A stretch of 64,000 bases of DNA from Arsenophonus sp045399315. GTDB lineage: Bacteria > Pseudomonadota > Gammaproteobacteria > Enterobacterales > Enterobacteriaceae. A program made the position numbers and the translations under genes. The stretch spans positions 62,001 through 126,000 of the forward strand of contig DAYVGO010000002.1 in the NCBI GenBank assembly GCA_045399315.1, written 5' to 3'. Below, one piece after another: positions 48,771 to 58,470 of this stretch (its first letter is position 1; each line of letters begins with the position of its first letter). The notes beneath the pieces are model-generated. The model made no database searches and was not told the DNA's origin. It saw nothing but the letters and a program-made list of their open reading frames with translations.

Positions 48771-49365
48771 TTTTATTTATCCTAATGCTAAATATATTGC
48801 TGGTGTTGATGAAGTCGGCCGTGGTCCTTTGGTTGGGGCAGTGGTGACTGCCGCTGTAATTTTAGATCCAAAACAACCAATAATAGGTTTGGCGGATTCA
48901 AAAAAATTATCGCAAAAGCGGCGTGAGGCACTCTACATTGAAATTCAGAACAAGGTGTTATGTTGGAGTATAGGGCGTGCGGAACCTGAAGAGATAGATA
49001 AAATTAATATATTACAGGCAACTTTCTTAGCCATGCGTAGGGCAGTTGCTGCACTTACTATTATGCCCGATATTGTTTTGGTGGATGGCAATAGAAGCCC
49101 GTTCTTTCCTGTGCCTTCTCAGGCGATTGTTAAAGGTGATAGTTTAGTGCCAGAAATTAGTGCCGCGTCAATATTAGCAAAAGTGACCCGTGATAGGGAA
49201 ATGCGAGAGTTAGATAACCTTTATCCAGAATATGGTTTTGCTCAACATAAAGGTTACCCAACGGCATTTCATTTAGAGAAACTTGTGCAGCATGGTGCAA
49301 CACAGTTTCATCGAAAAAGTTTTGCGCCTGTGCGCCGAGTACTAGCTTTGAAAGAGTGTAGCTAA
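48763..49365 (+). CDS. rnhB: Ribonuclease HII
   Basis: RnhB cuts at ribonucleotides embedded in DNA, starting ribonucleotide excision repair. It has 200 residues. The catalytic acidic residues are visible: Asp and Glu in AGVDEVGRGPLVGAV (about 15-29), Asp in VLVDGNRSPFF and Asp in KVTRDREMREL. It is translationally coupled to lpxB and followed by dnaE after 4 bases. Confidence 0.96.
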   Translation: MNNFIYPNAKYIAGVDEVGRGPLVGAVVTAAVILDPKQPIIGLADSKKLSQKRREALYIEIQNKVLCWSIGRAEPEEIDKINILQATFLAMRRAVAALTIMPDIVLVDGNRSPFFPVPSQAIVKGDSLVPEISAASILAKVTRDREMRELDNLYPEYGFAQHKGYPTAFHLEKLVQHGATQFHRKSFAPVRRVLALKECS

Positions 49366-49369
49366 GAAA

Positions 49370-52300
49370 ATGGCCGAACCACGTTTTATACACTTGCGTG
49401 TCCACAGTGATTATTCGATTATCGATGGGTTAGTAAAAATTAACCCATTGGTTAACAGAGTGGCAGAATTAGGTATGCCTGCATTGGCACTAACTGATTT
49501 TACCAATCTTTATAGTTTAATAAAATTTTATGGTGCGGCACATGCCGCCGGTATTAAGCCGATTATTGGTGCTGATTTTTATGTTGAAAGTGAATTACTA
49601 GGTGATGAAGTTGCCCAGTTAACGATACTGGCCAAAGACAATAAAGGTTACCATAATCTAACATTGCTTATTTCAGCCGCCTATCAAAAAGGTTATGGAA
49701 CAATAGGGCCAACAATCAAACGAGAATGGTTAGTAACACATAAAGAAGGACTATTACTCCTCTCTGGCGGCTGTCTGGGAGATGTGGGTAAATTTCTGTT
49801 ACGTGGAAATCAGCAACTGGTTGAACAATGTTTGGATTTTTATCAAACTCATTTTCCTGATAACTATTATTTAGAACTTGTTAGAACCGGGCGGCCTGAT
49901 GAAGAGAGTTATTTACATGCCGCTGTACAATTGGCAACACAAAAAGGTGTACCAGTTGTTGCCACGAATAATGTCCGCTTTATTAATAGCGATGATTTTG
50001 CTGCGCACGAAATACGTGTGGCGATCCATGATGGTTTTACACTAGCTGATCCGAAAAGACCTAAAAATTATAGTCCTCGGCAATATCTACGTAGTGAACA
50101 GGAAATGGTTGAACTATTTGCGGACATTCCTGAAGCACTTGAAAATAGTGTCGAAATTGCTAAGCGCTGTAATGTTATGATCCGTTTAGGCGAATATTTT
50201 CTGCCACAATTCCCTACTGGTGATATGAAAACGGAAGATTTTCTTATCAAATGCGCTACAGCTGGCCTTGAAGAACGTTTACAATTTCTTTATCCCGATG
50301 AGAAGGAAAGAGCTGAACGACGGCCCGAATACGATGAGCGTTTAGATACTGAGTTACGAGTGATTAATCAGATGGGATTTCCTGGTTATTTCCTTATCGT
50401 AATGGAATTTATTCAATGGTCAAAAGATAATGGTATCCCCGTTGGCCCTGGACGAGGCTCAGGCGCTGGCTCATTAGTGGCTTATGCATTAAAAATTACT
50501 GACTTGGATCCGCTTGAATTTGATCTGCTATTTGAACGTTTTCTTAATCCTGAACGTATTTCTATGCCTGACTTTGATGTTGATTTTTGTATGGAAAAGC
50601 GAGATCAGGTTATTGAGCATGTTGCACAAATGTATGGTCGTGAAGCCGTCTCACAAATTATTACTTTTGGTACCATGGCAGCAAAAGCTGTTATTAGGGA
50701 TGTTGGCCGAGTTCTTGGTCACCCGTATGGATTTGTTGATCGTATCTCGAAATTAGTGCCTTCTGATCCTGGCATGACCCTTGAAAAAGCCTTTGTTGTA
50801 GAGCCACAACTGCAAGAAATTTATGATGCTGATGAGGAAGTCAAGGCATTGATAGATATGGCGCGTAAACTTGAAGGCGTAACGCGCAATGCAGGTAAAC
50901 ATGCTGGTGGTGTGGTTATTGCGCCGACCAAAATAACGGATTTCTCCCCACTTTATTGTGATCCTGAGGGACAAAACCCACTTACCCAATTTGATAAAAA
51001 TGATGTTGAATACGCCGGTCTGGTTAAATTTGATTTTCTTGGTCTCAGAACACTGACAATCATTAGCTGGGCGTTAGATATGATTAATGAGCGTCGAGCA
51101 AAACAAAATTTAGCACCCATAGATATAGCAACTATTCCATTAGATGATCAAAAATGCTTTGATCTGTTGCAACGGGCAGAAACGACCGCGGTATTCCAAC
51201 TAGAATCGCGTGGTATGAAAGATTTGATTAAGCGATTACGTCCGGACTGCTTTGAAGATATGATCGCTTTAGTTGCACTGTTTCGCCCTGGCCCATTACA
51301 ATCAGGCATGGTGGATAATTTTATTGATCGTAAACATGGCCGAGAAGCCATCTCTTATCCAGATGTTGAATGGCAGCATGAATCATTGCAACCGGTTTTA
51401 GAACCTACCTACGGTATAATTCTATATCAAGAACAAGTTATGCAAATTGCGCAGGTGCTTGCTGGTTACACGCTAGGTGGTGCTGATATGCTCCGGCGGG
51501 CCATGGGCAAGAAAAAACCGGAAGAGATGGCAGAACAACGTTCAGTTTTTGAAACGGGTGCTGTTAAAAATGGTATTGATGGTGAGCTAGCAATGAAAAT
51601 CTTTGACCTGGTAGAAAAATTTGCCGGTTACGGATTTAATAAATCACATTCTGCTGCTTATGCATTAGTTTCTTACCAGACTCTTTGGTTAAAAACACAC
51701 TATCCGGCTGAATTTATGGCAGCAGTTATGACTGCGGATATGGATAATACCGAGAAAGTAGTTGGTTTGGTTGATGAGTGCTGGCGCATAGGGTTAAAAG
51801 TATTACCACCTGATATCAATAGTGGATTATATCATTTCCATGTCAACGACAAAGGTGAAATTGTTTATGGAATTGGTGCAATTAAAGGTGTTGGTGAAGC
51901 TCCAATCGAAGCTATTATTGAATCTCGTCAAAAAGGCGGTTATTTTAAAGAAATTTTTGATCTTTGTGCACGGGTCGATACTAAAAAACTTAATCGTCGA
52001 GTGATGGAAAAATTGATTATGTCCGGTGCTTTTGATCATTTAGGTCCGCACCGGGCAGCGTTAATGTCTTCATTAGAAGATGCATTGAAAGCGGCAGATC
52101 AGCATGCTAAAGCTGAGGCTATTGGACAAACAGATATGTTTGGCGTATTGGCTGAAGTGCCTGAGCAGGTTGCGCAATCTTATGCCAGTGTAGCTAAATG
52201 GCCAGAACATCTTATATTAGAAGGCGAACGTGAAACGTTAGGTCTTTATTTAACTGGTCATCCTATTACAGCTTATTTGCCTGAGATTGAACGTTATACT

Positions 52301-52852
52301 AGTGGATTAAGGTTAAAAGATGTGAATCCAACTCCACGTGGACAACCGTTAACGGTAGTTGGTTTAGCGCTGATAGCTAAAGTAGTAACAACTAAACGTG
52401 GAAACAGAATAGGTATATGTACTTTAGATGATCGCTCAGGACGCTTGGATATAATGTTATTTTCGGATGTGTTAGAAAAGTATCAGCATTTGCTAGAGAA
52501 AGATAAAATATTAATTGCCACGGGTCAGGTCAGCTTTGATGATTTCAATGGTGGTAATAAAATGTCTGTTCGTGAATTGATGGATCTTGGCGAAGCTCGG
52601 GAAAAATATGCCCGGGGTATTGCTATCTCATTGACAGACAGACAAATTGATGACCAATTATTAAACCGTCTTCGTAGCACATTGGAACCTTATCGCTCAG
52701 GAACAATACCGGTTCATCTTTATTATCAGAAGAAAGACGCCCGCGCTAAATTAAAATTAGGTGTCACTTGGCGGGTAACTCCTACAGATAAACTTCTGAC
52801 TGAGCTGCGAACTCTGCTAGGTAATCAGCAGGTAGAATTAGAATTTGACTAA
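49370..52852 (+). CDS. dnaE: DNA polymerase III alpha subunit
   Basis: DnaE is the replicative polymerase. It has 1160 residues, as in E. coli. It contains a PHP domain (RFIHLRVHSDYSIIDGL onward, about 1-280) and a Pol-beta-like palm with the catalytic Asp pair in RISMPDFDVDFCMEKR (near 397-412), preceded by PVGPGRGSGAGSLVAYAL. Fingers, a tandem helix-hairpin-helix and an OB domain (about 990-1070, LTVVGLALIAKVVTTKRGN) follow, then the C-terminal tau-binding region. No lesion. Confidence 0.98.
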   Translation: MAEPRFIHLRVHSDYSIIDGLVKINPLVNRVAELGMPALALTDFTNLYSLIKFYGAAHAAGIKPIIGADFYVESELLGDEVAQLTILAKDNKGYHNLTLLISAAYQKGYGTIGPTIKREWLVTHKEGLLLLSGGCLGDVGKFLLRGNQQLVEQCLDFYQTHFPDNYYLELVRTGRPDEESYLHAAVQLATQKGVPVVATNNVRFINSDDFAAHEIRVAIHDGFTLADPKRPKNYSPRQYLRSEQEMVELFADIPEALENSVEIAKRCNVMIRLGEYFLPQFPTGDMKTEDFLIKCATAGLEERLQFLYPDEKERAERRPEYDERLDTELRVINQMGFPGYFLIVMEFIQWSKDNGIPVGPGRGSGAGSLVAYALKITDLDPLEFDLLFERFLNPERISMPDFDVDFCMEKRDQVIEHVAQMYGREAVSQIITFGTMAAKAVIRDVGRVLGHPYGFVDRISKLVPSDPGMTLEKAFVVEPQLQEIYDADEEVKALIDMARKLEGVTRNAGKHAGGVVIAPTKITDFSPLYCDPEGQNPLTQFDKNDVEYAGLVKFDFLGLRTLTIISWALDMINERRAKQNLAPIDIATIPLDDQKCFDLLQRAETTAVFQLESRGMKDLIKRLRPDCFEDMIALVALFRPGPLQSGMVDNFIDRKHGREAISYPDVEWQHESLQPVLEPTYGIILYQEQVMQIAQVLAGYTLGGADMLRRAMGKKKPEEMAEQRSVFETGAVKNGIDGELAMKIFDLVEKFAGYGFNKSHSAAYALVSYQTLWLKTHYPAEFMAAVMTADMDNTEKVVGLVDECWRIGLKVLPPDINSGLYHFHVNDKGEIVYGIGAIKGVGEAPIEAIIESRQKGGYFKEIFDLCARVDTKKLNRRVMEKLIMSGAFDHLGPHRAALMSSLEDALKAADQHAKAEAIGQTDMFGVLAEVPEQVAQSYASVAKWPEHLILEGERETLGLYLTGHPITAYLPEIERYTSGLRLKDVNPTPRGQPLTVVGLALIAKVVTTKRGNRIGICTLDDRSGRLDIMLFSDVLEKYQHLLEKDKILIATGQVSFDDFNGGNKMSVRELMDLGEAREKYARGIAISLTDRQIDDQLLNRLRSTLEPYRSGTIPVHLYYQKKDARAKLKLGVTWRVTPTDKLLTELRTLLGNQQVELEFD

Positions 52853-52863
52853 ATAGGAATATT

Positions 52864-53823
52864 ATGAGCCTTAATTTTCTGGATTTTGAACAGCCGATTG
52901 CTGAGTTGGAAGCAAAAATAGACGCGTTAACGGCAGTAAATCGTCAGGATACCAAGCTAGATATTGACCTAGATGAAGAGATCGCTAGACTTCGCGAAAA
53001 GAGTTTAGAGTTAACAGGTAAAATTTTTTCTGACTTAGGAGCTTGGCAAATTGCACAACTTGCCCGTCACCCCATGCGACCTTATACTCTGGATTATATT
53101 CAACGTATATTCACCCATTTCCAGGAGTTAGCGGGTGATCGTGCTTATGCTGATGATAAAGCAATTGTTGGTGGGTTAGCTCGTCTAGATGGGCGTCCAG
53201 TGATGGTCATTGGCCATCAGAAAGGGCGAGAAACAAAAGAAAAAATCCGCCGCAATTTTGGTATGCCAACACCGGAAGGATACCGTAAGGCTTTACGGTT
53301 AATGGAAATTGCTGGGCGTTTTAAGTTACCTATTATTACCTTTATCGATACTCCGGGAGCTTACCCTGGTGTTGGCGCGGAAGAACGTGGTCAGTCTGAA
53401 GCGATAGCCCGTAATTTACGTGAAATGTCCCGGCTTTCTGTACCGATTATTTGTACCGTAATCGGTGAGGGTGGCTCTGGTGGCGCATTAGCAATTGGAG
53501 TAGGTGATAAAGTCAATATGTTACAGTACAGTACTTATTCAGTCATTTCACCCGAAGGTTGTGCTTCTATTCTTTGGAAAAGTGCCGATAAAGCACCATT
53601 AGCAGCTGAAGCGATGGGGATAACTGCTTTACGTTTAAAATCACTTAATCTTATTGACAACATTGTTGAAGAGCCGCTGGGTGGCGCTCATCGTAATTAT
53701 GAGAAAATTGCTCATAATCTTAAGCAGCGTATTTTAAATGATTTGAGTGATATAGATTTATTTAGTCCTGAAGAGCTGAGAAACCGTCGTTATCAACGTT
53801 TGATGGAATGTGGTTATTGCTAG
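52864..53823 (+). CDS. accA: Acetyl-CoA carboxylase carboxyltransferase alpha subunit
   Basis: AccA pairs with AccD to transfer the carboxyl group from biotin to acetyl-CoA, the committed step of fatty-acid synthesis. It has 319 residues. It starts SLNFLDFEQPIAELEAKIDAL (helical linker), with the crotonase-fold core containing FIDTPGAYPGVGAEERGQ and IGEGGSGGALAIGVGD oxyanion loops. It lies 11 bases after dnaE and ends the long essential run with a strong terminator. Confidence 0.97.
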   Translation: MSLNFLDFEQPIAELEAKIDALTAVNRQDTKLDIDLDEEIARLREKSLELTGKIFSDLGAWQIAQLARHPMRPYTLDYIQRIFTHFQELAGDRAYADDKAIVGGLARLDGRPVMVIGHQKGRETKEKIRRNFGMPTPEGYRKALRLMEIAGRFKLPIITFIDTPGAYPGVGAEERGQSEAIARNLREMSRLSVPIICTVIGEGGSGGALAIGVGDKVNMLQYSTYSVISPEGCASILWKSADKAPLAAEAMGITALRLKSLNLIDNIVEEPLGGAHRNYEKIAHNLKQRILNDLSDIDLFSPEELRNRRYQRLMECGYC

Positions 53824-53841
53824 TTTTGTTGTAGGATGAGT

Positions 53842-53880
53842 AAAAATGGAAATAACTATAATGGTTATTTCCATTTTTTT
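53842..53880 (+). terminator. Strong Rho-independent terminator after accA
   Basis: AAAAATGGAAATAAC (53842-53856) pairs with GTTATTTCCATTTTT (53864-53878), a 15-bp perfect stem with a 7-base loop that runs into the T tract. It closes the rpsB-to-accA region. Confidence 0.88.
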
Positions 53881-54047
53881 AGCGTTTGCAAATCTGCTAT
53901 TAGCAGATATTGCAGTTAAAAAGCTTATATTTCTTGTTGTTTTTTTATTAAATTTTATTTAATACAATAAATTATGTTAATACTAGTAGTATAATAAGTG
54001 AAAAATAGAGCAAATAATTAATTATATTATAGGTAGTAAAAACAATT

Positions 54048-55400
54048 ATGAAAATTGATGAGGTTGTGTTACTGAGCCAAATTATTAAAACCATCGGTTC
54101 TATGCGCCGGATATTGGTAGGATTCAGTGGTGGACTCGATTCAACGGTTTTATTGCATGCCTTAGTGACAATACGACAAACCACAGTGTCAAATCTCAAC
54201 ATCCGAGCGGTTTATATTCATCACGGCCTAAGTGATAAAGCTGATGATTGGGCCATCCATTGCCAGAAAGTTTGTTTAAACTGGCAGGTAGAATTTTATT
54301 CACGGCAGGTTGAGGTTGTCCCTGCTAAAAAAGGCATAGAAGCAGCGGCTCGTGATGCTCGATATCAAGCATTTCGTGAAATATTATTACCAGAAGAAAT
54401 TATTGTTACTGCACAACATTTAGATGATCAAGCTGAAACTTTCTTATTAGCACTAAAACGAGGAAGTGGGCCTGCTGGTTTATCTGCAATGCCAATTTCT
54501 ATTCCATTTGCTAATACTTATTTAATTAGACCCCTATTATCTTTTAGCCGTCAGCAATTGGCTGGTTATGCTCAAAAAAACGCTCTTTCCTGGATCGATG
54601 ATGAAAGTAACCAGGATGACCGCTATGATCGTAATTTCTTACGATTAAATATTATGCCACATTTTAATCAGCGCTGGCCGCATTTTTCACAAGCCGTTGC
54701 CAGAAGTGCCAGTTTATGTGCAGAACAAGAAGCCTTATTAAATGAGCTGCTACAAGATTGTTTATTGCAGTTGGTAACTGAAGAAGGAGCATTACAGCTT
54801 GATGTTTTAGCGGATTACTATGAAATGAAGCGTAACGCAATATTACGCCGTTGGTTCAGTTTACATAGAATTTTGATGCCGTCACGTGCTCAATTAAAAC
54901 AGATTTGGCAGGAAGTGATCTGCGCGCGACCAGATGCAGAGCCGAAATTTATCTTAGCTAGCAATGTTATTCGTCGTTTTAAGCAACAGCTTTGGCTTTT
55001 GCCACAATTTAAAGATATTACTAAAATTTGTTTAGCTTGGCAGTTACCTTCTGCCATTGAATTGCCAGATAACTTAGGTACCTTAATAGTTTCTGATAAT
55101 GGTAGTGGTTTTCGTGCACCATTAGCAGATGAGAAGGTTACGGTTCGATTTGGATTAAAAGGCAATATTAAAATTATTGGTCGGCAGCACTCTAGACGGA
55201 GTAAAAAGCTTTGGCAGGAATTAGGTATTGCGCCTTGGTTAAGAGAGAGAACGCCTTTGATTTATTATAATGATGAGCTTATTGCTGCGATCGGCGTGTT
55301 TGTTACAGAATCTGGCAGATGTATTGATGGGCAGCCTGAACTGAAAGTAAAATGGATAACGAATAAAAAACCTCACTTTACTAGTAAGGCTAATGATTGA
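54048..55400 (+). CDS. tilS: TilS, tRNA-Ile lysidine synthase
   Basis: TilS attaches lysine to C34 of the CAU-anticodon tRNA-Ile so that it reads AUA; it is essential. It has 450 residues. The N-terminal PP-loop ATPase motif is VGFSGGLDSTVL (near 22-33), with HLDDQAETFLLALKRGSG downstream; TilS substrate-binding and C-terminal domains follow (IKIIGRQHSRRSKKLWQELG). AUA codons are common in this AT-rich window, which explains its retention. Confidence 0.95.
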   Translation: MKIDEVVLLSQIIKTIGSMRRILVGFSGGLDSTVLLHALVTIRQTTVSNLNIRAVYIHHGLSDKADDWAIHCQKVCLNWQVEFYSRQVEVVPAKKGIEAAARDARYQAFREILLPEEIIVTAQHLDDQAETFLLALKRGSGPAGLSAMPISIPFANTYLIRPLLSFSRQQLAGYAQKNALSWIDDESNQDDRYDRNFLRLNIMPHFNQRWPHFSQAVARSASLCAEQEALLNELLQDCLLQLVTEEGALQLDVLADYYEMKRNAILRRWFSLHRILMPSRAQLKQIWQEVICARPDAEPKFILASNVIRRFKQQLWLLPQFKDITKICLAWQLPSAIELPDNLGTLIVSDNGSGFRAPLADEKVTVRFGLKGNIKIIGRQHSRRSKKLWQELGIAPWLRERTPLIYYNDELIAAIGVFVTESGRCIDGQPELKVKWITNKKPHFTSKAND

Positions 55401-55422
55401 GGTTGTTTAATCATAGCTTTTT

Positions 55423-55687
55423 TCATGATCTAGAATGATCAATGACTATGAGCCCAATTTCAGGGTGACTAAAACTAACAATATGATCTAACCGTAATTA
55501 CTTTTTTCGCCAGAAACATCCACAATCAGATATTCAACATGTTTTTTAATAGTAGATCAATAACTTGACTTTCTATGATCTCGCCATTATACAGTTTTAT
55601 GGTTAACTAGAGGCTATGTTGGTAAGCGAGTTCTAAATGATCATAGTCATCACAGTTAATTGGTTTGTATTCAGTATCTTTAGACAT
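55423..55687 (-). pseudogene. rof: Broken rof, Rho-binding antiterminator
   Basis: Rof (YaeO) binds and inhibits the Rho transcription terminator. On the minus strand the ATG at 55687 (good GAGGG ribosome site) opens SKDTEYKPINCDDYDHLELA, matching the E. coli N-terminus. A TAG then follows at codon 25. The same frame goes on as LTIKLYNGEIIESQVIDLL, shifts to KKHVEYLIVDVSGEKSNYG with a further TAG, and shifts again to DHIVSFSHPEIGLIVID. It is the usual neighbour of tilS. One nonsense change and two frameshifts make it dead. Confidence 0.85.
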
Positions 55688-55955
55688 AATCCCTCATCAC
55701 TATTGTTAAGTGGCGGTTATCAGCCGCCTTCGATTATTTGTAATTATAAACATTACCGCTTAAAGCACATAATAGTAGCGCACTTTTTTCAACATCAGAA
55801 AGAAAAAGTCAGCATGATTTTTGCTAATATTTACTGTACATAATGGAAATTAATAAATGAGTTTTAAATATTGTTGAATTAGGTAAAATGTGATGGCGAA
55901 AATAACCGAATGTTATTGAAATAGATCTATTTTATAGATGGATTTGGAGCAAACT

Positions 55956-56615
55956 ATGAATCAAAAGGTGTTGAAAATATTATTTACTATTGGTGGTATG
56001 ATACTGGCCGGTTGCCAAGATAAATTGCCACAGTTTGGCAGCCAAACAGTGGATAAAGTTTATACTGGAGTAGTTCCTTATGCGGATTGTTCAGGTATTG
56101 AAACCACCGTTCTTTTCAAGCCAGATGGTACATTTATTGAACAATTGACCTATTTGGGCAAGCAAGAATAAAAAAATACTTTTTATGCTACAGGAAACTG
56201 GACTAAAAAAGGCAGCAAATTCCTTTTGATTGATATTGATGACCAAAAAACCTATTTTCAACCTAGTGCTGATGGTAAAAATAGAGTATTTAGATCAGGA
56301 AGGAAATAAAATAGAAAGTAATTTAAATATACCTTGGAACAAGTAAAGCCTGAGAAAAAGAGTGGAGAATATAGCTATGTCGCTGATAAGGTTTTATTTA
56401 AAGCGTGTAAAAGTGGTCGTATTTACAGTGTAAGTGGTATCGATTTGGAAAAGGTATATAGCGCAACGGATGTAGAAGCAGGTAAACCCGTTTATGTCGA
56501 AATTGAGGGTTATTATACCATTCGTCCTTCAATTGAAGACAGAATGTTTGATGCAACACTAATCCAAACCGGCGCTATTAAATTTGATAAATTATGTGCT
56601 TGTCAGCCCGACTAA
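55956..56615 (+). pseudogene. nlpE: Broken NlpE (CutF) outer-membrane lipoprotein
   Basis: NlpE is a lipoprotein that signals surface contact and envelope stress to CpxA. The ATG at 55956 begins a lipoprotein signal peptide with lipobox LAGC, then the N-terminal domain with YTGVVPYADCSGIETTVLF. A TAA at 56169-56171 stops the frame at LGKQE. The sequence goes on in frame (NTFYATGNWTKKGSKFLLID), shifts near 56275 to IEYLDQEGNKIESNLN and near 56325 to YTLEQVKPEKKSGEYSYVA, running on to the C-terminal domain and TAA at 56615. It has three lesions. RcsF, another envelope sensor, is intact nearby. Confidence 0.9.
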
Positions 56616-56630
56616 ATTATCAGACATATA

Positions 56631-56660
56631 AAATGCCCACCTGTTGTTAGCTGGGCATTT
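56631..56660. terminator. Bidirectional terminator between nlpE and proS
   Basis: AAATGCCCA (56631-56639) and TGGGCATTT (56652-56660) form a 9-bp perfect stem with a 12-base loop between two convergent genes. Confidence 0.7.
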
Positions 56661-56684
56661 AGACAACAATAACTATGATGGTAA

Positions 56685-58397
56685 TTAGCTAAGTTTGGTT
56701 TTCAAAAAATCAACTATCTCGACAAGGTCAATGAATTCCTTATTAATATTACGCCGGTGCTTATATTCAACCTTGTTGTCATCCAAATTACGATCACTGA
56801 ACACGATGGTATGAGGTACGCCGATAAGCTCCATATCAGCAAACATCACACCGGGTCGTTCTTTGCGATCATCAAAAATGACATCAATACCATTTGCACA
56901 CAAATCCAGGTAGAGTTTTTCAGCAGTTTGTTTAACACGATAGGATTTATGCATATTTATCGGTAAGATAGCAACTTGAAAAGGAGCAATTGCATCAGGC
57001 CAAACAATTCCTCTATCATCATGGCCTTGCTCGATTGCTGCCGCCACAATCCGGCTAACACCGATACCATAGCATCCCATAGTTACTGTTTGATTATGAC
57101 CATCTTCATTTTGGACGGTGGCCTTCATTGCTTCCGAGTATTTTTTGCCCAGTTGAAAAATGTGGCCTACTTCAATTCCACGTTTAATTTGTAGTATTCC
57201 TTTACCGTCAGGACTAGGATCACCTTCGACGACATTTCGTAGATCATAAATATCGGGTAACGGGAGATCCCGTTGCCAATTGATACCAAAATAGTGTTTA
57301 TGATCAATATTGGCTCCAGCACTAAAATCACTCATTACGGCAACACTGTGATCGATAATTACCGGTATTGGTAAATTGACCGGACCCAATGAACCTGGAC
57401 TAGCCTTAAGTTTGGCACGTATTTCTTCTTCTGTTGCAAATCTCAACGGGCTCTCGACCAACGGATGTTTTTCCGCTTTGATTTCATTTAATTCGTGATC
57501 GCCACGGATCAATAAAGCAACAAGTTGATGGCCGCTTTCTTTAGCTGCACTAACAATTAAGGTTTTAACTGTTTTCTCGATGGGTAAATTATGTTGCTCA
57601 ACTAACTCAGCAATAGTTTTTGCATTAGGCGTGTCGACAAGACGTATATCTTCAGTTGGCGCAGCACGTTGCGTGACACAGATCGTTTCTGCCATTTCAA
57701 TATTAGCGGCATAATCCGATACGCTAGAAAAAACGATTTTATCTTCACCACTATCAGCTAATACTTGAAATTCATGCGAAGCATTACCGCCAATAGAGCC
57801 AGTATCGGCTTGAACTACTCTAAAATTGAGGCCTATACGGGTGAATATTGCACTATACGTTACATACATTGTATTGTAAGTTTGTTGCAACGAGTCTTGA
57901 TTGACATGAAAAGAATAAGCGTCTTTCATAATAAATTCGCGGGAGCGCATGACACCAAAGCGCGGTCTTACTTCATCGCGAAATTTTGTTTGGATCTGAT
58001 AAAGGTTCAATGGAAGCTGCTTATAAGAAGTAACTTCGTTACGAATAAGATCAGTAATAACTTCTTCATGAGTAGGGCCCAATACAAAAGAGCGCTTCCC
58101 ACGGTCAACTAAACGAAGTAATTCTGGACCATATTGTTCCCAGCGTCCACTTTCTTGCCAAAGATTAGCTGGTTGAACTATAGGCATAGAAATCTCGATT
58201 GCGCCAGCACGGTTCATTTCTTCACGAATAATATTTTCAACTTTACGTAGTACACGGACACCGGTTGGTAACCAGTCATATAGCCCTGAAGCAAGTTTAC
58301 GGATCATACCTGCGCGGAGCATCAACTTATGACTGATAACTTCAGTGTCGGCGGGAGTCTCTTTTAAAGTAGAGAGAAGATATTGGCTTGTACGCAT
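56685..58397 (-). CDS. proS: Prolyl-tRNA synthetase
   Basis: ProS charges tRNA-Pro and edits mischarged alanine. It has 570 residues, the bacterial class II type. Motif 1 region GVRVLRKVENIIREEMNRAG, motif 2 TKFRDEVRPRFGVMRSREFI, the YbaK-like editing insertion (about 220-390) and motif 3 MGCYGIGVSRIVAA are present, then the anticodon-binding domain (about 470-570). It is convergent with nlpE. Intact. Confidence 0.97.
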   Translation of the reverse strand: MRTSQYLLSTLKETPADTEVISHKLMLRAGMIRKLASGLYDWLPTGVRVLRKVENIIREEMNRAGAIEISMPIVQPANLWQESGRWEQYGPELLRLVDRGKRSFVLGPTHEEVITDLIRNEVTSYKQLPLNLYQIQTKFRDEVRPRFGVMRSREFIMKDAYSFHVNQDSLQQTYNTMYVTYSAIFTRIGLNFRVVQADTGSIGGNASHEFQVLADSGEDKIVFSSVSDYAANIEMAETICVTQRAAPTEDIRLVDTPNAKTIAELVEQHNLPIEKTVKTLIVSAAKESGHQLVALLIRGDHELNEIKAEKHPLVESPLRFATEEEIRAKLKASPGSLGPVNLPIPVIIDHSVAVMSDFSAGANIDHKHYFGINWQRDLPLPDIYDLRNVVEGDPSPDGKGILQIKRGIEVGHIFQLGKKYSEAMKATVQNEDGHNQTVTMGCYGIGVSRIVAAAIEQGHDDRGIVWPDAIAPFQVAILPINMHKSYRVKQTAEKLYLDLCANGIDVIFDDRKERPGVMFADMELIGVPHTIVFSDRNLDDNKVEYKHRRNINKEFIDLVEIVDFLKTKLS

Positions 58398-58470
58398 TAT
58401 TAGCTTCCATCAACAACGAATCATTTCCAGTTGGTATTAACCAACTATTAAGACAAAATTTACTTCTAGT

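Noticed and set aside
55637..55843. Plus-strand 68-codon gene before nlpE
   Set aside because: It overlaps the recognisable start of rof on the other strand and has no credible start site.
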